From: Neorhizobium alkalisoli
Lineage (GTDB): Bacteria > Pseudomonadota > Alphaproteobacteria > Rhizobiales > Rhizobiaceae
Direction: 5' to 3'
Length of the DNA stretch: 64,000 bases
NCBI RefSeq assembly: GCF_002968635.1
Contig: NZ_PVBN01000006.1
Span: 310,001-374,000, forward strand
The notes beneath the pieces were generated by a model. The model ran no database searches, was not told the DNA's origin, and worked only from the letters and a program-made list of their open reading frames with translations. Shown in pieces: positions 28,053-36,936 of this stretch. Position numbers and translations under genes: made by a program. Position 1 is the stretch's first letter; every line of letters starts with the position of its first letter.

Positions 28053-28797
28053 GAGCGACGATGACCCCGAAAAGCTTGCCCGCCCCGACGGTGTTGCGGG
28101 GGAAAACCAGCCGCTGGACTGGCACGAGGGCGATATGCCCTATTCCCAGAAGTTTGGCGATCACTTTTATTGCCGCACCGACGGGCGGCTGGAATGCGGC
28201 CACACCTTCCTCGCAGGCAACGGTCTGCCGGACCGTTGGCGGGGCTACGGGTCACCATTCGGAGACTTCAGGATCGGCGAACTCGGCTTCGGCACCGGCC
28301 TGAATTTTTGCGAAACCTGGCGCCAGTGGAAACTCTCCCGCTCCCCTGCGGGCAAACTTCATTTCATCTCCTTCGAGCTCTACCCGATGAAACGCGAAGA
28401 GATCGACCGCGCGCTGTCCCGCTGGCCGGAGATCGATGCCGAACGCGGTGCGCTTACCGCCGCCTGGCCGGACGAACCCGCGGGAAAGGTCGAGATCCAA
28501 GCCGATCCGCAGACGCGGCTCACCGTCGTCTGCGGCCCCGCGCTGGAATCCGTCACTGCGGCCGAACCGGGGTTCCACGCCTGGTTCCTCGACGGTTTCG
28601 CGCCGTCCCGCAATCCGGATATGTGGTCGCCGGACCTGATGCAGGCGATCCACGAAAAGACAGCCCCTGGCGGGACATTCGGCACTTATGCGGCCGCCGG
28701 TTTCGTGCGCCGCAACCTGTCCGCCGCCGGATTCGACGTCGAACGCCGCCCGGGATTTGCCGGAAAACGCGAGATGCTTTGCGGCGTCAAAGCGTGA
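28051..28797 (+). CDS. mnmD: tRNA 5-methylaminomethyl-2-thiouridine methyltransferase MnmD
   Basis: 248 residues. The SAM-binding motif GELGFGTGLNF lies at about 74-84, and the MnmC methyltransferase hallmark AWFLDGFAPSRNPDMWS at about 176. The N-terminus DMPYSQKFGDHFY is also typical. It methylates nm5s2U to mnm5s2U at tRNA wobble position 34. In E. coli this domain is fused to an oxidase; here it is separate and divergent from a DAO-type oxidase. It ends 88 bp before a convergent LysR gene. Confidence 0.93.
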   Translation: MSDDDPEKLARPDGVAGENQPLDWHEGDMPYSQKFGDHFYCRTDGRLECGHTFLAGNGLPDRWRGYGSPFGDFRIGELGFGTGLNFCETWRQWKLSRSPAGKLHFISFELYPMKREEIDRALSRWPEIDAERGALTAAWPDEPAGKVEIQADPQTRLTVVCGPALESVTAAEPGFHAWFLDGFAPSRNPDMWSPDLMQAIHEKTAPGGTFGTYAAAGFVRRNLSAAGFDVERRPGFAGKREMLCGVKA

Positions 28798-28884
28798 CCC
28801 CGCAGCCATCGCAATTGCGGCAATCGGTAGTAAATGCCGCCAGGCAGCCACGCCAACTTTGCGCCGGATACGGACCAGCCGTCG

Positions 28885-29772
28885 TCAACCAGCAAGGGCC
28901 AACCCGCCCTGGCGACCAATGTCGCTCTCGATTTCTCGAACTAAGCAGTCGAGAGCCGGATTTCTCGACTTACGGGCACGTCTCACGACATAGGCCAGGG
29001 ATGGTGGCGGCGGCAGACGATCGGTCGTTATCTGCATCTCGCCTCGGATATGGCGGTCACTCAGCAACGCTACGCCCATTGTCGCATTAACGGCGGACAC
29101 AATACCGGCGGCGCTTGAACACTCAAAAACGGTTTCAAGAACCGCATCTTCCTGGCCGATGTCGAGCGCCCATTGTCGATAGAAACATTCGTCATCAAAC
29201 GACAAGAACGGGATCGGGCCATCATGCCGGATCATCAACTCGGGATGCTTCACCCAGTGAAGGTCTTCCCTATAGAGGACTACGTCCTTCGGCCGCACTT
29301 CATGACTGAAGACTTGAACGATTGCGGCATCAAGTTCGCCGCGTTCCAGCATAGCGCGAAGGACCAAGCTCATACGCACCTTGGTTCGGACCGCGACGTT
29401 CGGATGCAGCCGCCTGAAGCGACCAAAGATCCGAGCGAGGTCAGTACATGCGGTGTCTTCGGTAAGTCCGAGTGCGATTCTTCCAGCAAGCGGAGTCTTG
29501 GAAAGACTTAACAGGGCCTCGTCGTGCAGCCCGAGGATGCGGCCAGCGTAGTCCAGCAAGTCTTCACCGGCAGCCGTAAACATCGGCCCGCCCGATTTAC
29601 GTCCGAGCAGCTCGCAGTCGAGGCTGATTTCCAGTCTCTTGATCTTATGGCTCACCGCCGACTGTGAGAGGCCCAGAGCGACCGCTGCTCTTGTAATACC
29701 ACCATGTTGTCGGATCGCGGAAAGCGCCCGCAAAGCGTCGATCTCGAGGCGGCGACTGTTGAGTTCATTCAT
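28885..29772 (-). CDS. LysR-type transcriptional regulator
   Basis: 295 residues from ATG 29772 (MNELNSRRLEIDALRALSA). The HTH is GGITRAAVALGLSQSAVSHKIKRLE (about 25-50), followed by a LysR effector-binding domain. It is divergent from the EamA gene at 29933, and the gap holds three TGTCATG half-sites. It most likely regulates that transporter. Confidence 0.92.
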   Translation of the reverse strand: MNELNSRRLEIDALRALSAIRQHGGITRAAVALGLSQSAVSHKIKRLEISLDCELLGRKSGGPMFTAAGEDLLDYAGRILGLHDEALLSLSKTPLAGRIALGLTEDTACTDLARIFGRFRRLHPNVAVRTKVRMSLVLRAMLERGELDAAIVQVFSHEVRPKDVVLYREDLHWVKHPELMIRHDGPIPFLSFDDECFYRQWALDIGQEDAVLETVFECSSAAGIVSAVNATMGVALLSDRHIRGEMQITTDRLPPPPSLAYVVRRARKSRNPALDCLVREIESDIGRQGGLALAG

Positions 29773-29825
29773 GACTATATCCGTGTCGTTCTCTCCAGAG
29801 AGAAACTTATCACGAACGACGCCGG

Positions 29826-29875
29826 TCATGACACTGATTTACGAAATGTCATGAACTCATCGAAATTTGTCATGT
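29826..29875. promoter_or_regulatory. Three phased TGTCATG half-sites between LysR and EamA genes
   Basis: TCATGACA (29826-29833) and TGTCATGA (29847-29854) form a perfect 8-bp inverted repeat. A third copy, TGTCATGT, is at 29868-29875. Successive half-sites are exactly 21 bp apart, two helical turns, so all lie on one face of the DNA, as LysR tetramers prefer. Confidence 0.7.
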
Positions 29876-29932
29876 GCGTGTATTGTGCGATCGACCTATC
29901 GGTACTTCGTATTCCTCGCAACAGAGCGCTCG

Positions 29933-30829
29933 ATGACCGACATCTCTCTTCCTTCCGCCACAGCAGGTCGCCATCCTTTGTTATGGCCGTTGCTGGCCAC
30001 TCTCCTGATCATCGGATGGAGTTCAGGCTTCGTCGGCATCCGGTATGCCAACGAGGAGGCGAGCGTCATGCTTCTGCTGTTCTGGCGGACATTGCTTTCG
30101 GGACTGATCCTTCTGCCCTTCGCGTTGGCGATCGGGCCGAGCATATCCATGCGTGCGATCAGAGATCAGGCCCTGTTCGGCATCATGGCCGTGTTCCTGT
30201 ATCTGGGAGGCTTTGCGCTGGCCATCGAGCAAAAAGTGCCGACGGGGCTGGTCGCGCTCATCGCCGACCTTCTTCCGCTGGCGATCGCCGCTCTTTCCCA
30301 ACCCGTCCTCGGGGAAAGGCTGACCGCACGGCAATGGCTGGGCACTATGATAGCCGTCATCGGGGTTTTGATCGTATCCTTCGACAGCCTCAGTTTCGGT
30401 GCGGCTCCGGTCTGGGCGTACGGACTGACCGTGGGTTCCATGCTGATATTCGCTGTCGCCTCGGTCCTGCATAGGAGACGCAAGACGCAGCATATGCCCG
30501 TCCATCAGGCACTTTGCATTCAGACACTGACGGGCTCGGTTCTCTTCGGCCTGTGTGCGTTGACGCAGGGCAGTCTGGCTCCACCGATGACCCGTGATTT
30601 CGCGGTCGGGATGATCTGGCTGGTCCTGATCTCAACGTTCCTCGCCTACGCCGTCTACTATACCAGTCTGCGGCTGTTCCCTGTTGCCAAAGTGAGCGCG
30701 GCTATTTATCTCAGCCCGCCCGTGACAATGCTGTGGGCATGGATGTTGTTTTCAGAGCCCCTAACCGTCGCGACATTCGCTGGGCTGGCGGTGACGTTGG
30801 CTGGCGTATGGATGACCTCACGGGGCTGA
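29933..30829 (+). CDS. EamA/DMT family transporter
   Basis: 298 residues from ATG 29933. Two tandem EamA repeats give about ten TM helices, beginning LWPLLATLLIIGWSSGFVGIRYAN and ending AGLAVTLAGVWMTSRG. PVLGERLT and EPLTVATFAGL are the repeat-end motifs. Export of a metabolite is likely but the substrate is not deducible. The divergent LysR gene probably controls it. Confidence 0.92.
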   Translation: MTDISLPSATAGRHPLLWPLLATLLIIGWSSGFVGIRYANEEASVMLLLFWRTLLSGLILLPFALAIGPSISMRAIRDQALFGIMAVFLYLGGFALAIEQKVPTGLVALIADLLPLAIAALSQPVLGERLTARQWLGTMIAVIGVLIVSFDSLSFGAAPVWAYGLTVGSMLIFAVASVLHRRRKTQHMPVHQALCIQTLTGSVLFGLCALTQGSLAPPMTRDFAVGMIWLVLISTFLAYAVYYTSLRLFPVAKVSAAIYLSPPVTMLWAWMLFSEPLTVATFAGLAVTLAGVWMTSRG

Positions 30830-30968
30830 GCGATAGCGCATTCGGTATTGACGACGAGATTGGCAGTAGCCGCCTCGGCCCGAAGCGGACATGGCGTTTG
30901 CTACTCAATTCCGCGCAATTGTTGCGGCAATTATGGGGGTGGGCTGTTCCAGCTCCCCGCGCAGTAGA

Positions 30969-30999
30969 AGGCCCGCGCCTGTTCCCCCTGCGCGGGCCT
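30969..30999. other. 10-bp perfect hairpin
   Basis: AGGCCCGCGC (30969-30978) pairs with GCGCGGGCCT (30990-30999), loop of 11. It lies 140 bp after the EamA stop and could end that transcript, but no T-run follows on either strand. Confidence 0.6.
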
Positions 31000-31264
31000 C
31001 TCCCAAGTTCTAGACTCTTCTATGCACGACCTGGGAAAGAGAACTTTACGCCCAGAACAGAAAGTCACAACTCACTCAAAGGAGCTAGGCTGAATTCCGT
31101 TGGTTCATCCGTTCTGGGTAAGCTGATTTTGTGTCGGAGGCAGAGCGCGAGGACATGCATGCTGTTCTCAAGTCCTCCAACGACGCGTTCAAGAGCAAAT
31201 CCGTGTCTTCCCTGAAGCCATTGGATTGCACGAGCTTACCGGACGGAACCCGGGCAAATGCCGA

Positions 31265-31300
31265 CAAAAGAAAGCGGCCGGTTATACAAAGCCGGCCGCT
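31265..31300 (-). terminator. Rho-independent terminator on the minus strand without an assigned gene
   Basis: AGCGGCCGG (31273-31281) and CCGGCCGCT (31292-31300) make a 9-bp stem. On the minus strand it is followed by TTTCTTTT (down to 31265). No recognised minus-strand gene lies immediately upstream, so an unannotated transcript starting between 31300 and about 32000 is implied. Confidence 0.72.
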
Positions 31301-31890
31301 AAGACCGCACTGCGTTGGGGGGTGCAACATGCTGTCTCACGTATCAGGTGACCGTACTTTACCGTCAAGATCAACTTGGACATTGGGTGAAACGGCTGCA
31401 TAAACACCCCCTTATGGCCTAAATCGAATGGGATTCGAAATGTATCGCCGTATCCCCGAACACGGAGGATACTCCCCGGCGGCAAATCCAGCTATATATC
31501 AGGCGGGCTGATTCATTGGGGTAAGCATGGATGTTTGTGGGTTTGGACCTGCGCTTGATTTGTCGTCGGATCGATGTGGAGCAGCGGCGGGGAACGCCTC
31601 TGCTGGAGCTTGTGAGCCTGGTGCGGGATATGCTGCGCTGCCAGAGGCAGGCCGCTGAAGCAGGTTGAATGATCGGTACGGCGGCGCGTGGCCAGGAAGA
31701 GTGGCTTTGTCATCCAGCTCTATGCGCGTCGCTATGCCGTTGCGTCAGTAACGGCCAACCTTTCCGGAAATGGACCGGCTCGGACTTTGCCGTTATTTTG
31801 CGATACCGGAAGGCACCGGGGTGAAGAAACGATCATTTGAAGCCTGACCCGAAAGAGATCCCGGCTCGCCCACCGGAAACCGGTCAGGGA

Positions 31891-31918
31891 GCTCGCGCCG
31901 GTCCGCCAGGGCGCGAGC
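31891..31918. other. 9-bp perfect hairpin
   Basis: GCTCGCGCC (31891-31899) pairs with GGCGCGAGC (31910-31918). A further 8-bp stem, GGGCTCGA (31955-31962) with TCGAGCCC (31976-31983), follows 36 bp later. The tandem arrangement suggests a structured RNA or terminator pair, without a clear T-run. Confidence 0.5.
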
Positions 31919-32101
31919 CCTTCACCAGACGCAGAACTTACTGGGGAAAAATCAGGGCTCGACCGTTTTTCCCGTTCGAGCCCCTCAACAGTCTGTCGAG
32001 TGAGAGGGAGAATGGCACAATTGCTGCGCCGAAAAATCCCCCATACGGGTTAGTACAATGGGCGTAGTTCGTCGTTATGCGTCCGAGCGAACGCAGAAGC
32101 T

Positions 32102-35100
32102 CTAACCGGAAACCGAATTTACGGCACCGCCGCCGATCCAGGCGCGGATCTTGGATTCGAGCGCTTCCGGGCTGATCGGCTTCGACAGATAGTCGTCCAT
32201 GCCGGCCTTGATGCAGAGTTCGCGGTCGCTTTCCAGCGCATGCGCGGTCACACCGATGATCGGGGTGTGCAACCCGCTCTGGCTTTCCAGTTCGCGGATC
32301 TTCTGGGTCGCCTGATGCCCGTTCATGACCGGCATGGACACGTCCATGAGGATCACCGCCGGCTCGTGTTCTTTCCAGGCTTCGACGGCCTCGGCGCCAT
32401 TCTTGACGATCTGGAACAGCCAGCCGGTCGACTGCAGGATCTGCGTGAAGACGATCTGGTTGACCTCGTTGTCCTCCGCCACCAGCACGTCGAGTGTCGG
32501 ATTGGAGCGCATCGGCGGCGTCGAGACCGGTTCATCGGCGATGCCGGGCGTGGCGGTCGTGACCGGACGGGAGTTCGGGCCGTCCCCCTGGGAAGGGATA
32601 CGAGCTGCCTCCGGCCGGATCTGAAGGTTCTCCAGCGCACGCCGTTTCGTGCGGATCGAGCGGACCACCTCGATGATCGTGCTGCGCAGCAGGTTGGCGC
32701 GGGCCGGCTTCATCAGATGCGCCTGGATATTGAGCGCCTGGAAGGTGCTGTCGTCGCTGGCCATGTCCATCGAGGTCAGGAAGATGACGCCGGTACCGTC
32801 GAACCGGGCGTCGCTCCGCAGGTTCCTGGCAAAGTCCAGGCCGTTCATTTCCGGCATGTGGTAGTCGAGCACGATGGCGTCGACCGCAACGCCGATCCGG
32901 GCGGCCTCCCCGAGGATCGCAAGCCCCTCGGCGCCGCCGTTGGCTGCGACCGCGTCGAAGCCCCACATGGAAAGCTGCTCGCTCAGAATGCGGCGGTTGA
33001 CGGGATTGTCGTCGACCACGAGGATGCGCGCGCCGCTCGTATTGATCGGCAGAACCGTCTGGACGTTCCGCTCGCTGACCACATCGAAGGGCAGATGCAC
33101 GGTGAAGGCCGAGCCGCGACCGAGCTCGCTTTCGACCTCGATACGCCCGCCGAAAAGCTCCGTGAGCCCGGCGGTAATGGCAAGCCCGAGGCCTGTGCCC
33201 TCGTGGCGGCGGGTGGAGGACGTATCCACCTGGGAGAACTTCTCGAAAACCGACCGCAGCTTCTCGTCCGGGATGCCGAGACCGGTATCCTCGATGCGGA
33301 TCGTGAGCAGCATCTTGCCGGGCGCGGTAGGCTTCGACATCAGATCGATGAAGACATGGCCCTTTTCGGTGAACTTCACCGCATTGCCGACCAGGTTGGT
33401 GATGATCTGGCGGAAACGACCGGCATCCCCCATGACCGTCTCGCGTACGGACGCATCGCCGCGCACGATAAGTTCGATGTCCTTTTCCGCAGCGGACGAG
33501 GATAGCAGCGTCGCCACGTCCTCGATCGCCTCGACCGGATCGAACGGCGCCTTGCGGAGCTTCATCTGACCGGCGTCGATCTTGGAGAAGTCGAGAATGT
33601 CGTTGATGATCGTGAGCAGCGCGTTGCCCGACTTGACGATGATGTCGATGAACGTCTTCTGGCGGGTATCGAGATTGGACTTGGCGAGCAGCTCGGCCAT
33701 GCCCAGCACGCCGTTCATCGGGGTGCGGATTTCGTGGCTCATATTGGCGAGGAATTCGGACTTCGCCCGGTCGGCCGCCTCGGCGCGCTGCAGAAGCCGC
33801 GTCAGCTCCTCCTCGCGTTCCTTCGTGTCGGTGACATCCGTGAAGATCGCAAGCCAGTGGTCGCTGCCGGTGATATTGGCCTCGACATGGATCCACTTGC
33901 GGCCCTCGACCCGGAAATCGGCAAAGACCGGCTTTCCGGCGGCAAGGTTTTCCTCCCAGCTCCTGAGGGTGTCCGCGGCTACGTCCGGGGGGCCAAGGTC
34001 GCCGCGCCTGACGCAGAAGCGGAAGATGTCCCGCCACTGTTTGCCGGGCATGGCCATTTCGGCCGGCATTTCGAGCATGCTCGACAAGGCATCGTTGCAG
34101 AAGATGATTTCGCCGTCATGCAGGATGAGAAGGCCCTGCGACATCGCGCTGGTGGCGTCGCGCATCAGCGCGCCATGCTGTTCGAGCGCGACGCGAGCCT
34201 CGTGGATTTCCTGCTCGCGCTTGCGGACGGCGGTGATGTCCATGTAGGTCAGCAGCGTCTTGCCGCCCGAAAGCCCGGTACCGGAAATGACGATGCTGCG
34301 GCCGTTGCGGCTTTTCACCTCGATCGGCGGCCGGTCCTCGCCTTCCGTCAGCGCCGCGATCCGGCCCTGGTAGATCTCCTCGAAGCTGAGGTTCGAGTCG
34401 GCATAGATGCCGCGATCGAAATTGACCTTCAGGAAGTCGCGATAGGAGCGGCCGGGCAGATCGAACTGCTCGCCTGCATCCCAGAAATCGTAAAAACTGG
34501 GATTGGCGTATTCGAAATTGAACGTCTCGTCGAGAATGGCAATACCGACCGGAATGGCGCTAAGGATGGTCTGCAGATCTTCGCCGACCTTTTCCGCCTT
34601 GGTCTGGGCCTCCTTGATCAAGGAAACATCCATGCGAGAGCCGACCAGATGGTGGGCGCCGTCGCGGGTCATGATCCGCCGAAGACGGGTGATCACCGGC
34701 ACGACGGAGCCGTCGGGGAAAGTCACGTCCTCCGACTTGTCGATTTCCTCGCCGTCCATGATGCGGTCGTTTTCGAGGCGGAACTTCTCCGCCGCGTCCG
34801 GAAACATCTCCGTTTCCGTCTTGCCCAGGAATTGCGCGCGCGGGGCGCCGAGCATCGCCTCGTAGGCGGCATTCGCATAGGTCAGCTGGTGGTCGCTGTT
34901 GCGGGCAAAAACCGGGACCGGCAGATCCTCAAGGACTGCCCGCAGCAATTCCGTCTCGGCCACCTGCGCCCGCAGGAGCATTTCCTGTTCCTTGAAGTCA
35001 GTCACATCGTGACGGACGGCGAGCAGCAGGCCATTCTCGAGGCGCTTGTTGAGGCTTCGCATCCAGCGCCCGTCGGACAGCTGATAGATGTTTTCCGTAT

Positions 35101-35800
35101 AGGGAAGCCGGAACGGTTTCATCCGCTCCTCGACCCAGGCAGCCTTGCCGGGGGTCTCGGCCGCGATCTTCTCCGGCGACAACCGCTTGCGCCGGTCATA
35201 GGCATGACCAAGGATTTCCTTCAGCGTGATGCCGCGCCTGACCTCGATCGACATCGATGCGAAATAGTTCGAAAGCTCCGAGTTCCAGTAGAGCAGCGAA
35301 TCGTTCTTGTCATAGATGCCGATGCCCATTTCGAGCATGTCGAGCGCATCATCAACGAGCGCGCCATCCAGGACAGAAATAGGCTCGCCCTTCTGGCTGG
35401 TCGGCAGGCGGGACAAGTCTGCGCCCGCCCCCGCAACCACGCTGAGCCCCTTGGCCGGCACGAAAGATCCGAAGAGATAGGTGTGGTCATCCTCGGTGAG
35501 AAAACGCTCGATGTGGAGTTCATGCCGCGCCACGCCGGCGCGGTCGTAGCAGAACGCGGTTTCCTCGGTGCCGAAGACGATCGCCCGGCATTCCTTCTCC
35601 TTGCGATCGGCATCCACGGCGCTGCCGAAAAGGCCGTTGCTCGTTTTGCCGACAAGTTCGTGCGGATGTTTACCGAAGAGCCGGGCATAGGCGGCGTTCA
35701 CCGCCACGTAAGTGAGGGCGCTGTCCTTGATGAAGGCGGGTTCGGCAAGATCGTTGATCCGCTCGCACGCCCTTCTCAGCAATTCACTTTCCGTCTCCAC
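32102..35800 (-). CDS. Soluble hybrid sensor histidine kinase with five PAS domains and two receivers
   Basis: 1232 residues from GTG 35800 (GGAG 6 bp upstream); a longer frame exists but is unlikely. Five PAS modules occupy about 1-650. The dimerisation/phosphoacceptor helix has MSHEIRTPMNG (His near 689), and the HATPase domain has NLVGNAVKFTEKG (about 800-815). Receiver 1 starts ILVVDDNPVNRR (about 925) with phospho-Asp in VLDYHMPEMNG. Receiver 2 starts VLVAEDNEVNQ (about 1103) with LMDVSMPVMNG. No TM helix or signal peptide is visible, so it senses cytoplasmic cues. No response regulator is adjacent. Confidence 0.94.
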   Translation of the reverse strand: METESELLRRACERINDLAEPAFIKDSALTYVAVNAAYARLFGKHPHELVGKTSNGLFGSAVDADRKEKECRAIVFGTEETAFCYDRAGVARHELHIERFLTEDDHTYLFGSFVPAKGLSVVAGAGADLSRLPTSQKGEPISVLDGALVDDALDMLEMGIGIYDKNDSLLYWNSELSNYFASMSIEVRRGITLKEILGHAYDRRKRLSPEKIAAETPGKAAWVEERMKPFRLPYTENIYQLSDGRWMRSLNKRLENGLLLAVRHDVTDFKEQEMLLRAQVAETELLRAVLEDLPVPVFARNSDHQLTYANAAYEAMLGAPRAQFLGKTETEMFPDAAEKFRLENDRIMDGEEIDKSEDVTFPDGSVVPVITRLRRIMTRDGAHHLVGSRMDVSLIKEAQTKAEKVGEDLQTILSAIPVGIAILDETFNFEYANPSFYDFWDAGEQFDLPGRSYRDFLKVNFDRGIYADSNLSFEEIYQGRIAALTEGEDRPPIEVKSRNGRSIVISGTGLSGGKTLLTYMDITAVRKREQEIHEARVALEQHGALMRDATSAMSQGLLILHDGEIIFCNDALSSMLEMPAEMAMPGKQWRDIFRFCVRRGDLGPPDVAADTLRSWEENLAAGKPVFADFRVEGRKWIHVEANITGSDHWLAIFTDVTDTKEREEELTRLLQRAEAADRAKSEFLANMSHEIRTPMNGVLGMAELLAKSNLDTRQKTFIDIIVKSGNALLTIINDILDFSKIDAGQMKLRKAPFDPVEAIEDVATLLSSSAAEKDIELIVRGDASVRETVMGDAGRFRQIITNLVGNAVKFTEKGHVFIDLMSKPTAPGKMLLTIRIEDTGLGIPDEKLRSVFEKFSQVDTSSTRRHEGTGLGLAITAGLTELFGGRIEVESELGRGSAFTVHLPFDVVSERNVQTVLPINTSGARILVVDDNPVNRRILSEQLSMWGFDAVAANGGAEGLAILGEAARIGVAVDAIVLDYHMPEMNGLDFARNLRSDARFDGTGVIFLTSMDMASDDSTFQALNIQAHLMKPARANLLRSTIIEVVRSIRTKRRALENLQIRPEAARIPSQGDGPNSRPVTTATPGIADEPVSTPPMRSNPTLDVLVAEDNEVNQIVFTQILQSTGWLFQIVKNGAEAVEAWKEHEPAVILMDVSMPVMNGHQATQKIRELESQSGLHTPIIGVTAHALESDRELCIKAGMDDYLSKPISPEALESKIRAWIGGGAVNSVSG

Positions 35801-36203
35801 CTTCCACTCCGCGTTCCGGCCGTAACCAGTTCGATTCGTTGGCCCTCCAAGCAATGGATAACAGCACGCGCGCGTTAACAACGTGTTGTTGATGAAGGAG
35901 CCAGGCGGCACAATTTCGGCGATTTATCGGGATCCCCATGGCTATGCGCTCAATGGGATCGCAAGAGCGTGAAGGAACGACAGAAAGCCCAAGAATCGGC
36001 GGACCTCAAATGCGTCCGCATTTCGCCGGAATTTCGTCAAAATACCTACCTCGAAGCGCATTCACCCAAAAATATTCAACCACAGACTGAGGGAGGCTGA
36101 ACAACGGTTCAGACTACTCATGGCTGGCTTTCATGAATCCGCCGCCTTTGCGGGCGACGCTCCGTCCGTGCCCTTAAACCACAAGAGGGAAAGGAACAAA
36201 GTC
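35801..36203. other. Divergent intergenic region between the kinase and an exported protein
   Basis: About 400 bp that should carry both promoters. A+T-rich tracts lie around 35860-35900 and 36030-36090. No RNA gene or strong dyad was recognised. Confidence 0.45.
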
Positions 36204-36536
36204 ATGTCCGTACTGCAAAAGAGCATTTCCGCAGGCTTGATAGCTCTGTCGGTAGCAGGCGCTTTAACGGCGGCCGCTCCGGCTGCGCAGGCCCGCGACC
36301 GACACCACGACGACGTCTGGCCCGGCGTCGCAGCCGGGCTTGCGGGCGGCATCATCGGCGGTGCAATCGTCTCGGGGTCGCAGCGTCCAGTCTATGTAGA
36401 GCCGGAATACGACTACGCGCCACCGCCGCCGCGGCGCGTCTATTACCGCACCCAGTATGCACCGCGCTGCCACTACGAGTGGGTCGAGAACGAATGGGGC
36501 GAGGCCTATCGCGCCCGCGTCTGCCCGCGCTACTAA
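36204..36536 (+). CDS. Small exported protein with glycine-zipper-like segment
   Basis: 110 residues from ATG 36204, after AAAGGAAC. The signal peptide is about residues 1-29 (SAGLIALSVAGALTAAAPAAQA). A Gly-rich GVAAGLAGGIIGGAIVSG segment follows, then a Tyr/Pro/Arg-rich stretch and a C-terminus RCHYEWVENEWGEAYRARVC with two Cys. The pattern is common among rhizobial envelope proteins of unknown function. It is followed by its own terminator, so it is monocistronic. Confidence 0.85.
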   Translation: MSVLQKSISAGLIALSVAGALTAAAPAAQARDRHHDDVWPGVAAGLAGGIIGGAIVSGSQRPVYVEPEYDYAPPPPRRVYYRTQYAPRCHYEWVENEWGEAYRARVCPRY

Positions 36537-36560
36537 CCCCCCGCAATGCCTAACCATACA

Positions 36561-36597
36561 AAGCCCGCGTTCGAATAGAGCGCGGGCTTACTCTTTT
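36561..36597 (+). terminator. Rho-independent terminator
   Basis: AAGCCCGCG (36561-36569) pairs with CGCGGGCTT (36581-36589), followed by ACTCTTTT. It lies 24 bp after the exported-protein stop. Confidence 0.88.
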
Positions 36598-36936
36598 CCA
36601 AATCCGTGGTTCCATGGGGCGCCGGAATGCAATGGCCGGCTATTTCCCGTCTCGCAATTGCGAAACATTCACTTGACTTTTGCCCCCAAATCCACCAAAT
36701 GCGCATCAGCTTTCACCTTCCGGCCGCCGCGTGAGCTGGCCCCGCGTTCAAAATAACCGCGAAGAAGGAACAAGGCGCACAGATAGATCGCCCTGACCCT
36801 CAGGGTTTAAGCGCTGGAAAGCAATTTCCAACTTGCAAGTTCCCACTTCACGCGGGGTTCTTGACGCCACAGGCAGACCGGACGGCATGGTGCCGGCCCC
36901 GGCATAGGCTCGTGGCGCCCCGAAAAGGTATTCGAC
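36598..36936 (+). other. Long 5' leader region of rhlE with short hairpins
   Basis: About 340 bp without a gene. Near the 3' end are CCCTGA/TCAGGG (36791-36805), GGAAA/TTTCC (36816-36829) and the palindrome AACTTGCAAGTT (36830-36841). Clustered stems just before a DEAD-box helicase gene could form a structured leader, as seen for cold-induced helicases; this is inference. Confidence 0.4.

Larger units (their letters stand above)
30830..32101. other. Gene-poor, hairpin-rich interval of about 1.27 kb
   Basis: No protein family was recognised here. Short open frames exist (for example 31131-31403 plus and 31531-31668 plus) but have poor or no ribosome sites. At least four G+C-rich perfect hairpins of 8-10 bp are present, one with a minus-strand T-run. 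The interval may hold small RNA genes or decayed genes. Confidence 0.6.

Noticed and set aside
31531..31668. 45-residue plus-strand frame with LLELVSLVRDMLRCQRQ
   Set aside because: Looks helical, but it is short, without a ribosome site and with no known relative; not enough to call a gene.
33734..35878. 714-codon plus-strand open frame
   Set aside because: Lies entirely antisense to the hybrid kinase. Composition is the His/Arg/Asp-rich pattern of shadow frames in G+C-rich DNA.
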